This document shows, one piece after another, positions 43,785-53,628 of a stretch of DNA of 54,765 nucleotides. Below the pieces are notes generated by a model. The model was not told the DNA's origin. It was given only the letters and a program-made list of their open reading frames with translations, and made no database searches. Each line of letters opens with the position of its first letter. The stretch's first letter is position 1. A program made the translations under genes and the position numbers. The DNA is from an uncultured Burkholderiales bacterium (lineage in GTDB: Bacteria > Pseudomonadota > Gammaproteobacteria > Burkholderiales > Burkholderiaceae_C), in NCBI GenBank assembly GCA_903871545.1, contig CAIQHG010000004.1, positions 1 to 54,765 on the forward strand. Reading direction: 5' to 3'.

Positions 43785-45008
43785 TTAATTCTTTAAAACA
43801 GAATTTACTGAGGAGCTTTTGCTAAGTTGTGCAGCTAGTATTTTATTTACCTCCACATCTGCTCGAGTGCTCTGAGTCTCAAAGACTGCAGTGGCAGAGG
43901 TGGGGGCTGTTCGGGGAACGTCGGCCAAGGTTTTCCCGGACTGGTCGAGTGTCTCTATGGTGACGTCCATGGAGAGTCCAACCCTCAAAGGATGCTTTGC
44001 CAGCTCCTGTGGATCTAAGGAAATTCGTACCGGTACGCGTTGTACCACCTTGATCCAGTTACCACTTGCGTTTTGCGCAGGCAAAAGAGAGAAAGCAGAG
44101 CCCGTCCCTGCCCCAAGGCCGGAGACTTTGCCGTGAAAGAGAATTTTTTGACCATACACGTCAGCCTGAAGTTCAACCGGCTGGCCAATGCGAATATCTT
44201 GTAGCTGACTTTCTTTAAAGTTTGCATCCACCCACAATTGATTTAGAGCCACGATGGTCATAAGTGGAGCTCCAGCTTGCACGCGTTGACCCACTTGTAC
44301 GCCGCGTTTTGCAATATGGCCATCAATGGGGGAGACCAGCTCAACGCGTTCAAGGGCGAGGAAAGCTTCACGGTACTTGGATACAGCGCGTTGCACATTG
44401 GGGTGACGCTCAACATTGGTACCCTCGGTTTGAGTCATGGAGGCGTGAAGCTGCTCTTTAGCAGCAACCAAGGCGGCTTGCGAGGCTTGGGCGCTGCTCT
44501 TTGCTGAGGCCAGTTGCGAGTTGACGTGATTAAACTCCTCTTGTCCAACTGCACCGCTGTTGAGCAAAGGGGTTCTGCGCTTGACATCGTCCTGCGCTTT
44601 TAAGAGATCCACCTCAGCGTGTGCAACATCGGCCTCTCGAAGGCGTACCTGGGCTCGCAAGGCGTCGTTGTTGGCAAAAAGCGTTTTTACCTCCCTTATC
44701 GTCTGCTCCAGTTGGGCTCGGGCTTGCTCGAGGGCCACTTTCGCGTCCGAAGAATCGATCTTAACGAGTAGTTCCCCCGCTTTAACAAAATCTGTTTCAT
44801 CTGCTTGGATGGACACCACAGTGCCACTGACTTGAGGGGTAATTTGAATTACGTTACCCGCCACATACGCGTTATCTGTGCTGATGTGAGATCTACCGTA
44901 GGACCACTGATAAAAGCCCCAAGCAATTGCAGCGACGCCCACAATAACGCCAACAATCATAAGCCCACGTTTTCTGGCGGGGGATTTATTATTTATATTC
45001 TCAGACAT
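43785..45008 (-). CDS. emrA: Membrane fusion protein (EmrA/HlyD family)
   Basis: Periplasmic adaptor joining EmrB to the outer-membrane channel. One N-terminal span (GLMIVGVIVGVAAIAWGFYQW) is followed by the HISTDNAYVAGNVIQITPQVSGTVVSIQADETDFVKAGELLVKID barrel-lipoyl entry, a long coiled-coil hairpin (about 90-190) and the return lipoyl half (VELVSPIDGHIAKRGVQVGQRVQAGAPLM). The C-terminal 60 residues are a Ser/Thr/Ala-rich tail. Length 407 is slightly long because of that tail. It lies 59 bp after the outer-membrane gene stop and 3 bp before emrB. Confidence 0.93.
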   Translation of the reverse strand: MSENINNKSPARKRGLMIVGVIVGVAAIAWGFYQWSYGRSHISTDNAYVAGNVIQITPQVSGTVVSIQADETDFVKAGELLVKIDSSDAKVALEQARAQLEQTIREVKTLFANNDALRAQVRLREADVAHAEVDLLKAQDDVKRRTPLLNSGAVGQEEFNHVNSQLASAKSSAQASQAALVAAKEQLHASMTQTEGTNVERHPNVQRAVSKYREAFLALERVELVSPIDGHIAKRGVQVGQRVQAGAPLMTIVALNQLWVDANFKESQLQDIRIGQPVELQADVYGQKILFHGKVSGLGAGTGSAFSLLPAQNASGNWIKVVQRVPVRISLDPQELAKHPLRVGLSMDVTIETLDQSGKTLADVPRTAPTSATAVFETQSTRADVEVNKILAAQLSKSSSVNSVLKN

Positions 45009-45067
45009 GTTGTTCTCGCTCTATTAGATATTTGATTTAGATTTAAAAATAATTATTGATACAGTTT

Positions 45068-46831
45068 CTACTGGGAATTAACCACTGCGTCATTATTTGC
45101 AAAGTCGAGGTTTTTGTGACCCACGATTATTTCAGTGTTAAATTGACTCTGTTGCACATCAAGACTCTTTTGAGCTTGTAATTGAGCTTTCAAACTTTGA
45201 TCACTTTGATCACTTTGTTCGCTTTGACTGATTTGACCGACTACTTTGCTTTCAATTATTTTGTTTTTTTGACTAATTTTTAACGCTTGTGAATCTTGAC
45301 TCTTTGGCAAATTTTCATCAAGATTGAGGGCGTGATTTTGATTTGTCATTTGACTTTCATTGAGTCCTTCAAGCGTGAGTTGCCCCCATCCGCCCCCAAG
45401 TACCCGCATCAAAGTGACCCTTGAATCGAGTTGCCTAGCCTGCAAATCGACTGCCATTTTTTGTTGTGCCAGCCACTGGCTCTCCGTATTGAGAACAATC
45501 AAATAATTCCCCAAACCTGCTCGGTATCTCTCAAGGGAGAGCTCGTACGCTGACCTAGCACTCTCAAGCGCTTCTTTTTGCTCTTTGCGTTGATTAACAA
45601 TGAACTGGGAAGAGGTGATTTGGTCACTGCCTTCGCGGGCAGCTTGTACAACGGTTTCGTTGTAATTGGCAACCGCTGCGTCTAACTCTGCCCTTTTAGT
45701 GCCAAGTTGGGCCCTAAGGCGCCCCCCGTCAAAAATGGGCAAACTAATCGCAGGGTCTACTCCAAAAGCTCTGCTATTGCCCGTAATCAGTGGGTTAGAT
45801 TTGAGTGCGTTGTAGCCTGCAAATCCAACTAAATTAAAGTTGGGATAAAACTGTTTTGTAGCGGCGCTCACGTCTTGGGTTGCCGCCTCAACGCGCAACC
45901 TTGCAGCAACTACGTCTGAGCGTCGACCCAATAAATCCGCACCTATAACAGCCGGAATTTGTGTCAATTTAAGACTCTCCAGGCGAGGAGCAACTTGGTC
46001 TAATGCATTCATAGGCTGAGCGCTGAGAGCTGCCAATTGGTGGCGAATGAGCTGAATTTGCTCGAGGACGATCTCTCGCTGAACGCGGGCCTCAAAATAG
46101 GCACTTTGCGCTTGAGCGACCTCTACTTTCGTATCCAGTCCCACTTCAAGTCTGGAACGAGTGAGCTTGTAGATCTCCTCCCTTTGCGTCATCGCTCTTT
46201 CTGCAACATCTAGTTGAGTGCCCATTTTTGCCAAACCAATGTAGGCCTGCGCGATTTGAGCGGAGGTCCACAGAGCTGCTGTCGCCATGTCAGCTTGAAC
46301 GGCACGGGCCTCGCCAAGCGCTGCTGCCGTTTGCGCAGCGTGCATTCCCCATAAGTCTATATTCCAATTAATGCTACCTTGCAGCGACGAAGTCGTAGCC
46401 GTTTGCAATCCTGTATTTTTCAATAGTCCACCAAATAGTCCATTGGTACTGTATCCTTGACGGTTCAAATCTGCACCAATTCCAATCTGAGGCATGCTGG
46501 CAGAGTCATTGAGCTGCGCAAGTGACATGGCACGCTGGACCCTTGCGCTAGCAATCTGTAGCGTGGGTCTGTCTTTTAAGGCAGTCGTGATCAGGGCATT
46601 CAAATTTTTGTCCCCAAACTCAAGCCACCACTGAGTTACAACTTTAGAACTTGCCTCCTTGGAGAGGTTTAGGCGAGTGCCATCAAACTCTTTGATGACG
46701 GTGTGCTCAGCCCCAGGTGTTGCACAGCCAGACAAAAGCAGTGATGATGCAATCAAAGCATACGAGCATATCTTGGCTATCATCAAATGCTCACAAGCTA
46801 GAACAGGATAAATATTCTTTTTTAATTTCAT
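45068..46831 (-). CDS. Outer-membrane efflux lipoprotein (NodT/OprM family) with extra tail
   Basis: Outer-membrane channel of the tripartite pump. Lipobox LLLSGC follows a signal segment. Translation may begin at ATG 46831 (AAGAAG upstream) or at ATG 46783, which gives a normal 20-residue lipoprotein signal. Two OEP repeats are visible: TQWWLEFGDKNLNALITTALKDRPTLQIASARVQRA and later LSLERYRAGLGNYLIVLNTESQWLAQQ..LDSRVTLMRVLGGGW, where these proteins usually end. Here about 105 more residues follow, Gln/Ser/Asp-rich, with ISQSEQSDQSDQSLKAQLQ. This tail would project beyond the usual end, in the periplasm if the barrel has standard topology. Confidence 0.92.
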   Translation of the reverse strand: MKLKKNIYPVLACEHLMIAKICSYALIASSLLLSGCATPGAEHTVIKEFDGTRLNLSKEASSKVVTQWWLEFGDKNLNALITTALKDRPTLQIASARVQRAMSLAQLNDSASMPQIGIGADLNRQGYSTNGLFGGLLKNTGLQTATTSSLQGSINWNIDLWGMHAAQTAAALGEARAVQADMATAALWTSAQIAQAYIGLAKMGTQLDVAERAMTQREEIYKLTRSRLEVGLDTKVEVAQAQSAYFEARVQREIVLEQIQLIRHQLAALSAQPMNALDQVAPRLESLKLTQIPAVIGADLLGRRSDVVAARLRVEAATQDVSAATKQFYPNFNLVGFAGYNALKSNPLITGNSRAFGVDPAISLPIFDGGRLRAQLGTKRAELDAAVANYNETVVQAAREGSDQITSSQFIVNQRKEQKEALESARSAYELSLERYRAGLGNYLIVLNTESQWLAQQKMAVDLQARQLDSRVTLMRVLGGGWGQLTLEGLNESQMTNQNHALNLDENLPKSQDSQALKISQKNKIIESKVVGQISQSEQSDQSDQSLKAQLQAQKSLDVQQSQFNTEIIVGHKNLDFANNDAVVNSQ

Positions 46832-46888
46832 AAACTTCTTAATTTAATTTTTTTTTACTTCAAAGGACTAGATTACTCTTAGTGCATG

Positions 46889-47398
46889 TCACTTTGATCT
46901 CAAAGCAGTTTCTTCTCTAATAAATTCTCCGTTTTTGAGCATCCTTGTCAGCATTCCAAGCATAAGGGACCACTCCTCAGTGCTAAACCCCCGCAAGTGA
47001 TCATTTAAAACATCTGCAAGTACGCCCTTGACCGCTTCTGCTGCTTCTCGCCCTTCAGTGGTCAATTCCAAGTGAACCACCCTTTTATCCGTTTGTGATC
47101 TCCTTTTGCTGATAAGGCCCTTGGCCTCAATTCTGTCTAGTGATCTGGACATTGCAGCCGGATCTATTTGAAACTCGCGGGCTAAATAAACCATCGTGAT
47201 GTCTTCATTTTGTGACAACTTGTAAAGAGGCAACCACTGAACGTAAGTCAAATCAAAAGAGGACAGCCTTTGGTCAGCCTCCATCACGATAGAAGATAAA
47301 ACCTTTTTCATCAAGTAACCCAAGCTTTCCTCTGGCTTGTATTGACCTGAAACATAAAAAGTTGGGCTGGGAGATTTTGAAACTTGTACTAACATCAC
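46889..47398 (-). CDS. MarR-family transcriptional regulator
   Basis: Represses, most likely, the efflux operon it heads. Winged-helix residues include ITMVYLAREFQIDPAAMSRSLDRIEAKGLISKRRSQTDKRVVHLELTTEGREAAEAV, the standard MarR recognition helix and wing. Start is GTG 47398 or ATG 47395 (the next codon); the second is likelier. Length about 168. The gene lies 57 bp before the outer-membrane gene, with the same orientation. Dyads in the 47399-47546 spacer provide candidate operators, so auto-repression relieved by a small aromatic ligand is expected, as for EmrR/MprA. Confidence 0.92.
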   Translation of the reverse strand: MMLVQVSKSPSPTFYVSGQYKPEESLGYLMKKVLSSIVMEADQRLSSFDLTYVQWLPLYKLSQNEDITMVYLAREFQIDPAAMSRSLDRIEAKGLISKRRSQTDKRVVHLELTTEGREAAEAVKGVLADVLNDHLRGFSTEEWSLMLGMLTRMLKNGEFIREETALRSK

Positions 47399-47408
47399 CG
47401 TTAATTTA

Positions 47409-47465
47409 CTTGATTAGACAATTATTGACTTATCAAGCAACAATTACCCTCATAAAATAAGGGTT
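47409..47465. promoter_or_regulatory. Candidate MarR operator dyads
   Basis: Upstream of marR lie CTTGAT (47409) with ATCAAG (47432), a tighter imperfect dyad TTGACTTATCAAGCAA (47425-47440), and TTACCCT with AGGGTTAA (47443-47465). The sizes suit MarR dimers and the position suits auto-repression. Confidence 0.45.
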
Positions 47466-47546
47466 AATACCAATAATGATTCGAAGAAACAAATATTTAA
47501 GTACTAATTTTAGTATTATTTGTCGTAGGCGGTGATTAGGTAATGA

Positions 47547-47993
47547 TTATTTGGGCAGTATGCAAACACCAGACAACCTCAACCTAACAGTTTTGCCTTG
47601 GAAATCGATGTCGTTGTACCCAGACAGTGAAACCGTTTTTTGGTCAACGGTTAGTTCGCTTTCTTGGCCCGTTTCATTGTTTTTTGAACGAATGCCTAAA
47701 CGCTTAGGATTGGTAAGGTTGGTTCCAGTAAAAACTTTGGTGGCCAAAGTGCTCAGTTTCATTTCATACTGTTTTGACCCTGTCACGCGCATGAAAATAT
47801 TATTTCCAATTGTCTTAATCTCCAGTATCACTCTAGCGGAGGGCAACTCTTTATCCTCAAGCGCAGGAATGATGCCTTTAATTTCACAGGGCATTTTGAA
47901 ATTTTCTGCGTTCGCGGACAACGAAAGCAAAGTTACTATCGCCCAAGAGAATGCTTTAACGAAGTATTTAAAAATATTTTTATCAACTAGCAC
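47547..47993 (-). CDS. Small exported protein of unknown function
   Basis: No family recognised. The 148-residue frame starts with GTG 47993 (MLVDKNIFKYFVKAFSW); a signal peptide (WAIVTLLSLSANA) ends before ENFKMPCEIKG. The mature part is about 120 residues, mainly beta-prone, with two cysteines (one near the start, CEIKG, the other near the end, GVCILPK) that could form a disulfide, and no membrane span. Transcription is toward the marR operon, with 148 bp between. The opposite-strand ORF covering the same DNA lacks a sensible protein pattern and is rejected. Weak SD. It may be periplasmic. Confidence 0.65.
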   Translation of the reverse strand: MLVDKNIFKYFVKAFSWAIVTLLSLSANAENFKMPCEIKGIIPALEDKELPSARVILEIKTIGNNIFMRVTGSKQYEMKLSTLATKVFTGTNLTNPKRLGIRSKNNETGQESELTVDQKTVSLSGYNDIDFQGKTVRLRLSGVCILPK

Positions 47994-48105
47994 TGATTTT
48001 TGTTAACTCTCTAACTTGGCAATAAAAAACTTGTGTAACTGCATTAACTGTATCCTGGTTAAGTCATAATTTCAAAGTTGGATAAAATAATATGGGTTAA
48101 AACGC

Positions 48106-48196
48106 GGAAAAATGGCAGAGTGGTCGAACGCGCTGGACTCGAAATCCAGTATACGGTTTTACCGTATCGAGGGTTCGAATCCCTCTTTTTCCGCCA
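48106..48196 (+). tRNA. tRNA-Ser (anticodon CGA)
   Basis: Acceptor GGAAAAA pairs with TTTTTCC, followed by G and CCA. The anticodon stem CTGGA/TCCAG encloses CTCGAAA (anticodon CGA). A long variable arm (ATACGGTTTTACCGTAT) and T arm GGGTTCGAATCCC are present, as expected for tRNA-Ser. Confidence 0.94.
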
Positions 48197-48513
48197 GACG
48201 GCTAACATCCATGAGCATTTATGGCGCTTTTTTATTTCTGCACACCATAAGACATACCCTTAAAGTCTCGCCTGTATGAAACAAGTCTCGGCTCGTATGT
48301 ATATCAGAGAGAACTGTCGGCTCTGCACCATAATCGGGGAGCAGGAACTGTCCGAAGCGACCTAAAAACCGAGAAACCGCCTCTCACCTTGCTTTTGCGG
48401 ATTGGTGGCGGTAGTTCATTATGAAGCTCCAAAATCAATTGACTGGAATCAATCAAAAGGCCGAGAATCAATTCGAACAATTCTCTGATTGCGAAAATTA
48501 ATATATCAGTTCT
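48197..48513. other. Gene-free stretch after tRNA-Ser
   Basis: 317 bp without a convincing gene. A weak hairpin plus T-run near 48192-48231 (CGCCA with TGGCG, then CTTTTTT) could end the tRNA transcript. The remainder has GC-rich patches that differ from the AT-rich neighbours, possibly a decayed fragment, but I recognise nothing in it. Confidence 0.35.
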
Positions 48514-49002
48514 TCAACGCGAGTTGGGGGGTGGGGTCATTGCAGGAGAGGCGGTATTGGGTGTGTTGCTCTTTGGTGCAACTGTCAAGATAACTGTCGG
48601 AGTAGCTGCAAGCGTGCCGTCCCGGATCTCTATAGTCGCTGTTCTGTCTTGTCTGAGGAAAACAATCAAACTGTTGGATCCCCTTGAAGCAGATATAAGA
48701 CCCCAACCCTGCTTGGGATACTGTTCCATAAAAAACTGATAAACGTCATTGGTGTCCCGACCTATCTCCATAGTTATACGACCCACCCATGCATCACCCG
48801 CGCCCAGGATGAGCGTGCGTTCATTGACAATTTTTGAGCCTGGGGGCAGTTGGATCTGACCAATCAGCTCGAAATTAGCAGCTGGCTCACCCGAAGGGGT
48901 TGATCCGGAATCTGTTTTTTGAAGGCTTGTTGAGGCACAACCTACCATCAAACAAAGACTGGCTGTGGTTAAGACACACGCTGAAATTGAACAAAGATTC
49001 AT
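48514..49002 (-). CDS. Putative outer-membrane lipoprotein
   Basis: No family recognised with confidence. Start at ATG 49002 (MNLCSISACVLTTASL) gives a lipoprotein signal with lipobox LMVG-C and no Asp at +2; the longer frame upstream is less likely. The mature protein has about 140 residues: a Ser/Pro-rich lead (STSLQKTDSGSTPSGEPAAN), a globular part (ELIGQIQLPPGSKIVNERTLILGAGDAWVGRITMEIGRDTNDVYQFFMEQYPKQGW) and a Pro/Ala/Thr tail. The TNDVYQFFMEQYPKQGW segment is like the DUF-type lipoprotein halves that contain a V-x-x-F-Y phrase and act as envelope-complex subunits. 247 bp separate it from the following serS stop on the same strand. Confidence 0.75.
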   Translation of the reverse strand: MNLCSISACVLTTASLCLMVGCASTSLQKTDSGSTPSGEPAANFELIGQIQLPPGSKIVNERTLILGAGDAWVGRITMEIGRDTNDVYQFFMEQYPKQGWGLISASRGSNSLIVFLRQDRTATIEIRDGTLAATPTVILTVAPKSNTPNTASPAMTPPPNSR

Positions 49003-49249
49003 AGCGGTGATTTTAAATTGCTCTAGGTATAAACTTTGTAGTTTGAACACTTAGATTTCTCCAATGGGGGGGTATTTAAAAAAATAAAACTTGATCCGAG
49101 TAAAGAGTTTACCTTCGCTTGGTCTATTCCATTGCTAATTAATCAAAAAGCGATGATTTCAAGTTTTTGTAGACTCTGAGATCTTAACTGATTTGGCTTT
49201 AAGGGTAAGATGGTGGATGAGTAAAATTTTTACGCACAGTTATTAGCGT

Positions 49250-50578
<1,329 letters not shown>

Positions 50579-50620
50579 TTAGGGTGGTGATAAAAGCGCG
50601 AAACCGCGGCGTAAATGGGC

Positions 50621-50683
50621 GCAAATCAGAGCAAATCAGAACAAATGAAAGCAACTGCGCCAACTGATCGAACTGATCGAACT
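50621..50683. repeat. Short tandem repeats upstream of serS
   Basis: GCAAATCAGA occurs twice (50621-50640) with a decayed third copy. AACTGATCG is repeated (50662-50679) with a partial third copy. Both lie in the 182-bp spacer between ispH and serS, upstream of the serS start. Confidence 0.75.
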
Positions 50684-50748
50684 GCAATTTGCTTGAAACG
50701 AATTTTTTAGAAAGTGGTTTAAAAGAGAGTAAGAATTTATTCTCTTCG

Positions 50749-51738
50749 CTAGATTTTCAGTCCCTTGGGGAGAGGAAATTTTAACGTCTCTTTGATGCCT
50801 TCCAACGACCTGACAGATACAGCTCCAAACTCTCTCAACTTGACAATGACTTCTTGAACCAACACATCAGGCGCAGAAGCCCCGGCCGTTAAACCCACTC
50901 TGGGTCTGCCAACGAACCACTCCTTTTGAAGCTCAGTGGCATTGTCAATCATGTAGCTGATTGCACCTAAATTAGAGGCCACATCTTTGAGCCTATTGCT
51001 GTTGGAGCTGGAGGGGCTTCCAACCACGATTACGATGTCCACGTTCATACTTAATAGTTTGACCGCATCTTGTCTATTTTGAGTTGCATAACAAATGTCT
51101 TGTTGTTTGGGTCTGCGCACCTGAGGGAATTTCTCCACTATCGCTTTAGAGATCTCTTTTGCGTCATCAACGCTTAGGGTTGTTTGAGTGACAACAGCTA
51201 ATTTTTGGTTCTTTTCAAAGTTCAAAGCCTGAACATCTTCAACATCCTCCACTAAGTGAATTCCGCCATCGAGTTGTCCCATCGTTCCCTCTACCTCTGG
51301 GTGTCCTTTGTGACCAATCATAATGAACACATAACCCTCTTTGTGCAGCTTGGCAACTTCGACATGCACCTTAGTCACAAGAGGACAGGTGGCGTCAAAG
51401 ATCCTAAACCCCCTCCTAAGGGCTTCTAGCTCAACCTCCTTGGGCACGCCGTGCGCACTAAAAACGAGGGTTGCTCCCTCAGGCACATCATCTAAAGACT
51501 CAATAAATATTGCCCCCCTGGACTGAAGGTCTGCTACAACATGGGTGTTGTGCACGATTTCATGGCGAACGTAGATGGGGGATCCAAACTTTTGAAGCGC
51601 TCGCTCCACTATTTCTATGGCACGGTCAACGCCTGCGCAAAAGCCTCTTGGCTCGGCCATGATAATTTCTTGAGGCCCATTTTCCATAGCCGTTGAGCTG
51701 TTGGTGATCGCTGTATCGTGAGTGTTCGCTACATTCAT
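50749..51738 (-). CDS. ispH: 4-hydroxy-3-methylbut-2-enyl diphosphate reductase
   Basis: Last step of the MEP isoprenoid pathway, forming IPP and DMAPP; cytosolic iron-sulfur enzyme. Cluster Cys contexts are MAEPRGFCAGVDRAIEIV, FDATCPLVTKVH and QDICYATQNRQ; HGVPKE, TQTTLSVDD and GSPSSSNSNRL also match IspH. The start ATG 51738 adds about 25 residues (MNVANTHDTAITNSSTAMENGPQE) to the usual N terminus, so a downstream start (MENGPQE or MAEPRG) is possible. The start lies 31 bp from the FKBP stop. FKBP-ispH-serS order is common in this order of bacteria. Confidence 0.96.
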   Translation of the reverse strand: MNVANTHDTAITNSSTAMENGPQEIIMAEPRGFCAGVDRAIEIVERALQKFGSPIYVRHEIVHNTHVVADLQSRGAIFIESLDDVPEGATLVFSAHGVPKEVELEALRRGFRIFDATCPLVTKVHVEVAKLHKEGYVFIMIGHKGHPEVEGTMGQLDGGIHLVEDVEDVQALNFEKNQKLAVVTQTTLSVDDAKEISKAIVEKFPQVRRPKQQDICYATQNRQDAVKLLSMNVDIVIVVGSPSSSNSNRLKDVASNLGAISYMIDNATELQKEWFVGRPRVGLTAGASAPDVLVQEVIVKLREFGAVSVRSLEGIKETLKFPLPKGLKI

Positions 51739-51769
51739 TTTTTGAATCGAAGGTTAAGTTAAATCTGCA

Positions 51770-52336
51770 TCACTCAAGAATACCAATGATTTGTACCTCA
51801 AAGAATAGTTCTTGGTCTACAAGTGGGTGATTAAAATCAAAGAGTATCTCCCCCGGTCTTAGCGCTTTGACAGCGCCGGCATAGGTTCCCTGTCCATTAG
51901 GAGCGGGAAACTCTACCACTTCACCGACTTGGTAGGTCTCCCCAGGCGACCCAAGTCGAGCAAGCAAGTCTTCACTGACCCATTGCACCATCTCAGGGTT
52001 GTGAACTCCAAAAGCCTCTCCCTTGGCCAGTGAGAAGGTAGCTTTTTGGCCCTGTGACAGTCCAATTAAGCGCTGCTCCATGGCGGGGGACAGCTCCCCA
52101 ACTCCAAGTGAAAGAGTGGCCGGCTTTTCATTAAAGGTGTTGATCACGTCTCCACTAGGCCCGGTTAGTCGGTAGTGAAGCGTTAAAAATGAGTCCTGCG
52201 CAACAGTTGGCTGCTCAACTAGCGGCTTTAAAACGGAGGGCTCGGAACTGGGGGGTAAGGTCATAAATGAATTTCCAATCGTGCCCATTGTAGGAGTAGA
52301 AAGTTGTTCCTTAGCTTCTCCCCCCGATTTACCCAA
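51770..52336 (-). CDS. fkpB: FKBP-type peptidyl-prolyl isomerase (FkpB/SlpA-like)
   Basis: Cytosolic prolyl isomerase/chaperone of the SlyD/SlpA group. The core reads FLTLHYRLTGPSGDVINTFNEKPATLSLGVGELSPAMEQRLIGLSQGQKATFSLAKGEAFGVHNPEMVQWV, and FDFNHPLVDQELFFEVQIIGI closes it. Length depends on the start: TTG 52336 gives 188 residues, ATG 52288 gives 172 and ATG 52264 gives 164. The last has GGAA at an acceptable distance. The lead before DSFLTLHY is Ser/Pro-rich. It opens the FKBP-ispH-serS unit; the purine-rich tract at 52349-52380 lies just upstream. Confidence 0.88.
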   Translation of the reverse strand: MGKSGGEAKEQLSTPTMGTIGNSFMTLPPSSEPSVLKPLVEQPTVAQDSFLTLHYRLTGPSGDVINTFNEKPATLSLGVGELSPAMEQRLIGLSQGQKATFSLAKGEAFGVHNPEMVQWVSEDLLARLGSPGETYQVGEVVEFPAPNGQGTYAGAVKALRPGEILFDFNHPLVDQELFFEVQIIGILE

Positions 52337-52600
52337 CTTTCACCGGGATAGGGAGAAAAGGAGAAAAGGAGAAAGGGAGGAAGCAATGCATCTATCTGGC
52401 TACATCCTAGTGAGCCTAGCCGCCCTATGCTTAGCTCCCCCACATTGGCACCGAAACAACCCCTCAAAGTTGCGCATTAGCAACATTGAATTGACAGATT
52501 TCAAAAACCGAGTAATATTCACACACCTGCAAGTTATTTTAATTTTTCTTAATTTAATCATGCACTTGCAGATGAAACTTATTAATCGAGGTTAATTGTA
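52337..52600. promoter_or_regulatory. Divergent spacer with purine tract
   Basis: 264 bp between the FKBP start and parA. A 32-base purine tract, with GAGAAAAG repeated (52353, 52361) and a third variant (52369), occupies 52349-52380. It could be melting- or triplex-prone. Promoters for both units should be here. An ORF on plus (52281-52595) overlaps FKBP and is rejected. Confidence 0.5.
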
Positions 52601-53605
52601 ATGACATTTAAAATTTTAGTTACGAGTCAAAAAGGTGGGGTTGGCAAAAGCACTCTTTCTGCAAATCTTGTGGCCTACTTCAGCAGGCGAATGGGTCTTA
52701 AAACCACATTGATTGATTGGGATCTGCATGGGTCCTCAAGCAACTGGTTGTTACATGCGCCTAATGTAGGTGTGGTCGTGCAGCATTTAAGTTTGCCTGT
52801 AGACCAGGGGGGAAACCGTCCCATTTTTGAAGCCCGGTTGCAGCTCAGGCACGCAACCAAAACCAGCGATGTTGTGCTTTGTGATTTAACGTGGTCGGAT
52901 TACCTTGCGGGTGAGCTGATGTTTGAATTCGACATGGTGCTGGTGCCCACATCAGTGTCGGAAATTGAGCTGGGTGCGACTGCTGGTTTCTTAAGCCGCA
53001 ACCGATGGGTGTTTGACTCCGCTGCTGCGCGCAGACCCATGCTCTTAGTGTGCCCAACTCGTGTCTTGCCTGAGCAATTGGCATCTAACATTTTTACCCA
53101 GCAACGTTTTCCCGTCAGCTTTATGCTTGCCCCCCCCGTGCAGGAGTCTCAAACTGCGAGAGATCTTTACGAGCGCGGATTTTTGATGGACTCACAAGAT
53201 GTTTGCGGACTCTCTTTCCAAGAGTTTGCAAGAGCAGTATGCGCAGCAAAAGAGATGAGAATGGCTCAAATTCAGTCCAAAGCCATCTCCCCCCCAAAGA
53301 GCGCCCCCTACCTCGTATCCGAAACAAACACCTTTGCTTCAGAGCGCACGGGCCCGCTTTGCCCCCCCAAGCACGGGGTTTTAGAGGGACTTGTTGGAAC
53401 TGCCCAGTACTCTATACTGGGCAGACACAGACAACGTAAATTGGCAGAAGCCGAGCAATCTGATACGATGACCCAGAGCAAGGCTACTTTTGGCATTACA
53501 AACAAACAAGAAAAGTCAACGGCTAGTTCACGCAGTTTATCCTCCCTCAGCATCCCCGAGTTTATTAGAAGAATGGCCCGTAACCCCACTTCTGCAAAGC
53601 TTTAA
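52601..53605 (+). CDS. ParA/MinD-type ATPase (orphan)
   Basis: ATP-dependent dimerising ATPase of the ParA/MinD class, acting on nucleoid or membrane to position a cargo. Deviant Walker A QKGGVGKST has signature Lys K11 and P-loop K16; switch TLIDWDLHGSSSNW holds the Walker A' Asp; Walker B is VVLCDLTWSDY. The ATPase domain spans about 1-215. A 120-residue tail follows (from about EMRMAQIQSKA) of low complexity with a final basic helix-like SIPEFIRRMARN. There is no parB or parS-like 16-mer and no plasmid context, so it is not an ordinary chromosome-partition gene. It is followed after 23 bp by an unrecognised coiled-coil gene. A perfect hairpin lies inside the gene at 53400-53424, and an 8-C run at 53132-53139. 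Confidence 0.85.
   Translation: MTFKILVTSQKGGVGKSTLSANLVAYFSRRMGLKTTLIDWDLHGSSSNWLLHAPNVGVVVQHLSLPVDQGGNRPIFEARLQLRHATKTSDVVLCDLTWSDYLAGELMFEFDMVLVPTSVSEIELGATAGFLSRNRWVFDSAAARRPMLLVCPTRVLPEQLASNIFTQQRFPVSFMLAPPVQESQTARDLYERGFLMDSQDVCGLSFQEFARAVCAAKEMRMAQIQSKAISPPKSAPYLVSETNTFASERTGPLCPPKHGVLEGLVGTAQYSILGRHRQRKLAEAEQSDTMTQSKATFGITNKQEKSTASSRSLSSLSIPEFIRRMARNPTSAKL
53400..53424. other. Perfect 10-bp intragenic inverted repeat
   Basis: CTGCCCAGTA and TACTGGGCAG flank the 5-base loop CTCTA, without mismatch, inside the low-complexity tail coding region of the ParA-type gene. It lies about 180 bp before the stop. A stem this strong in coding DNA could act as an RNA attenuator or a binding site. 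Confidence 0.8.
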
Positions 53606-53628
53606 CAATAGTTCATCAGGTAGCACAC

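Noticed and set aside
47551..48006. 151-residue plus-strand ORF opposite the small exported protein
   Set aside because: No signal, domain or SD; the minus-strand frame has a signal peptide and a paired-Cys pattern.
48078..48263. 61-residue ORF across tRNA-Ser
   Set aside because: It lies over a functional tRNA gene.
52281..52595. 104-residue plus-strand ORF overlapping the FKBP start
   Set aside because: Overlaps FKBP coding DNA and a purine-rich spacer; no recognisable protein pattern.
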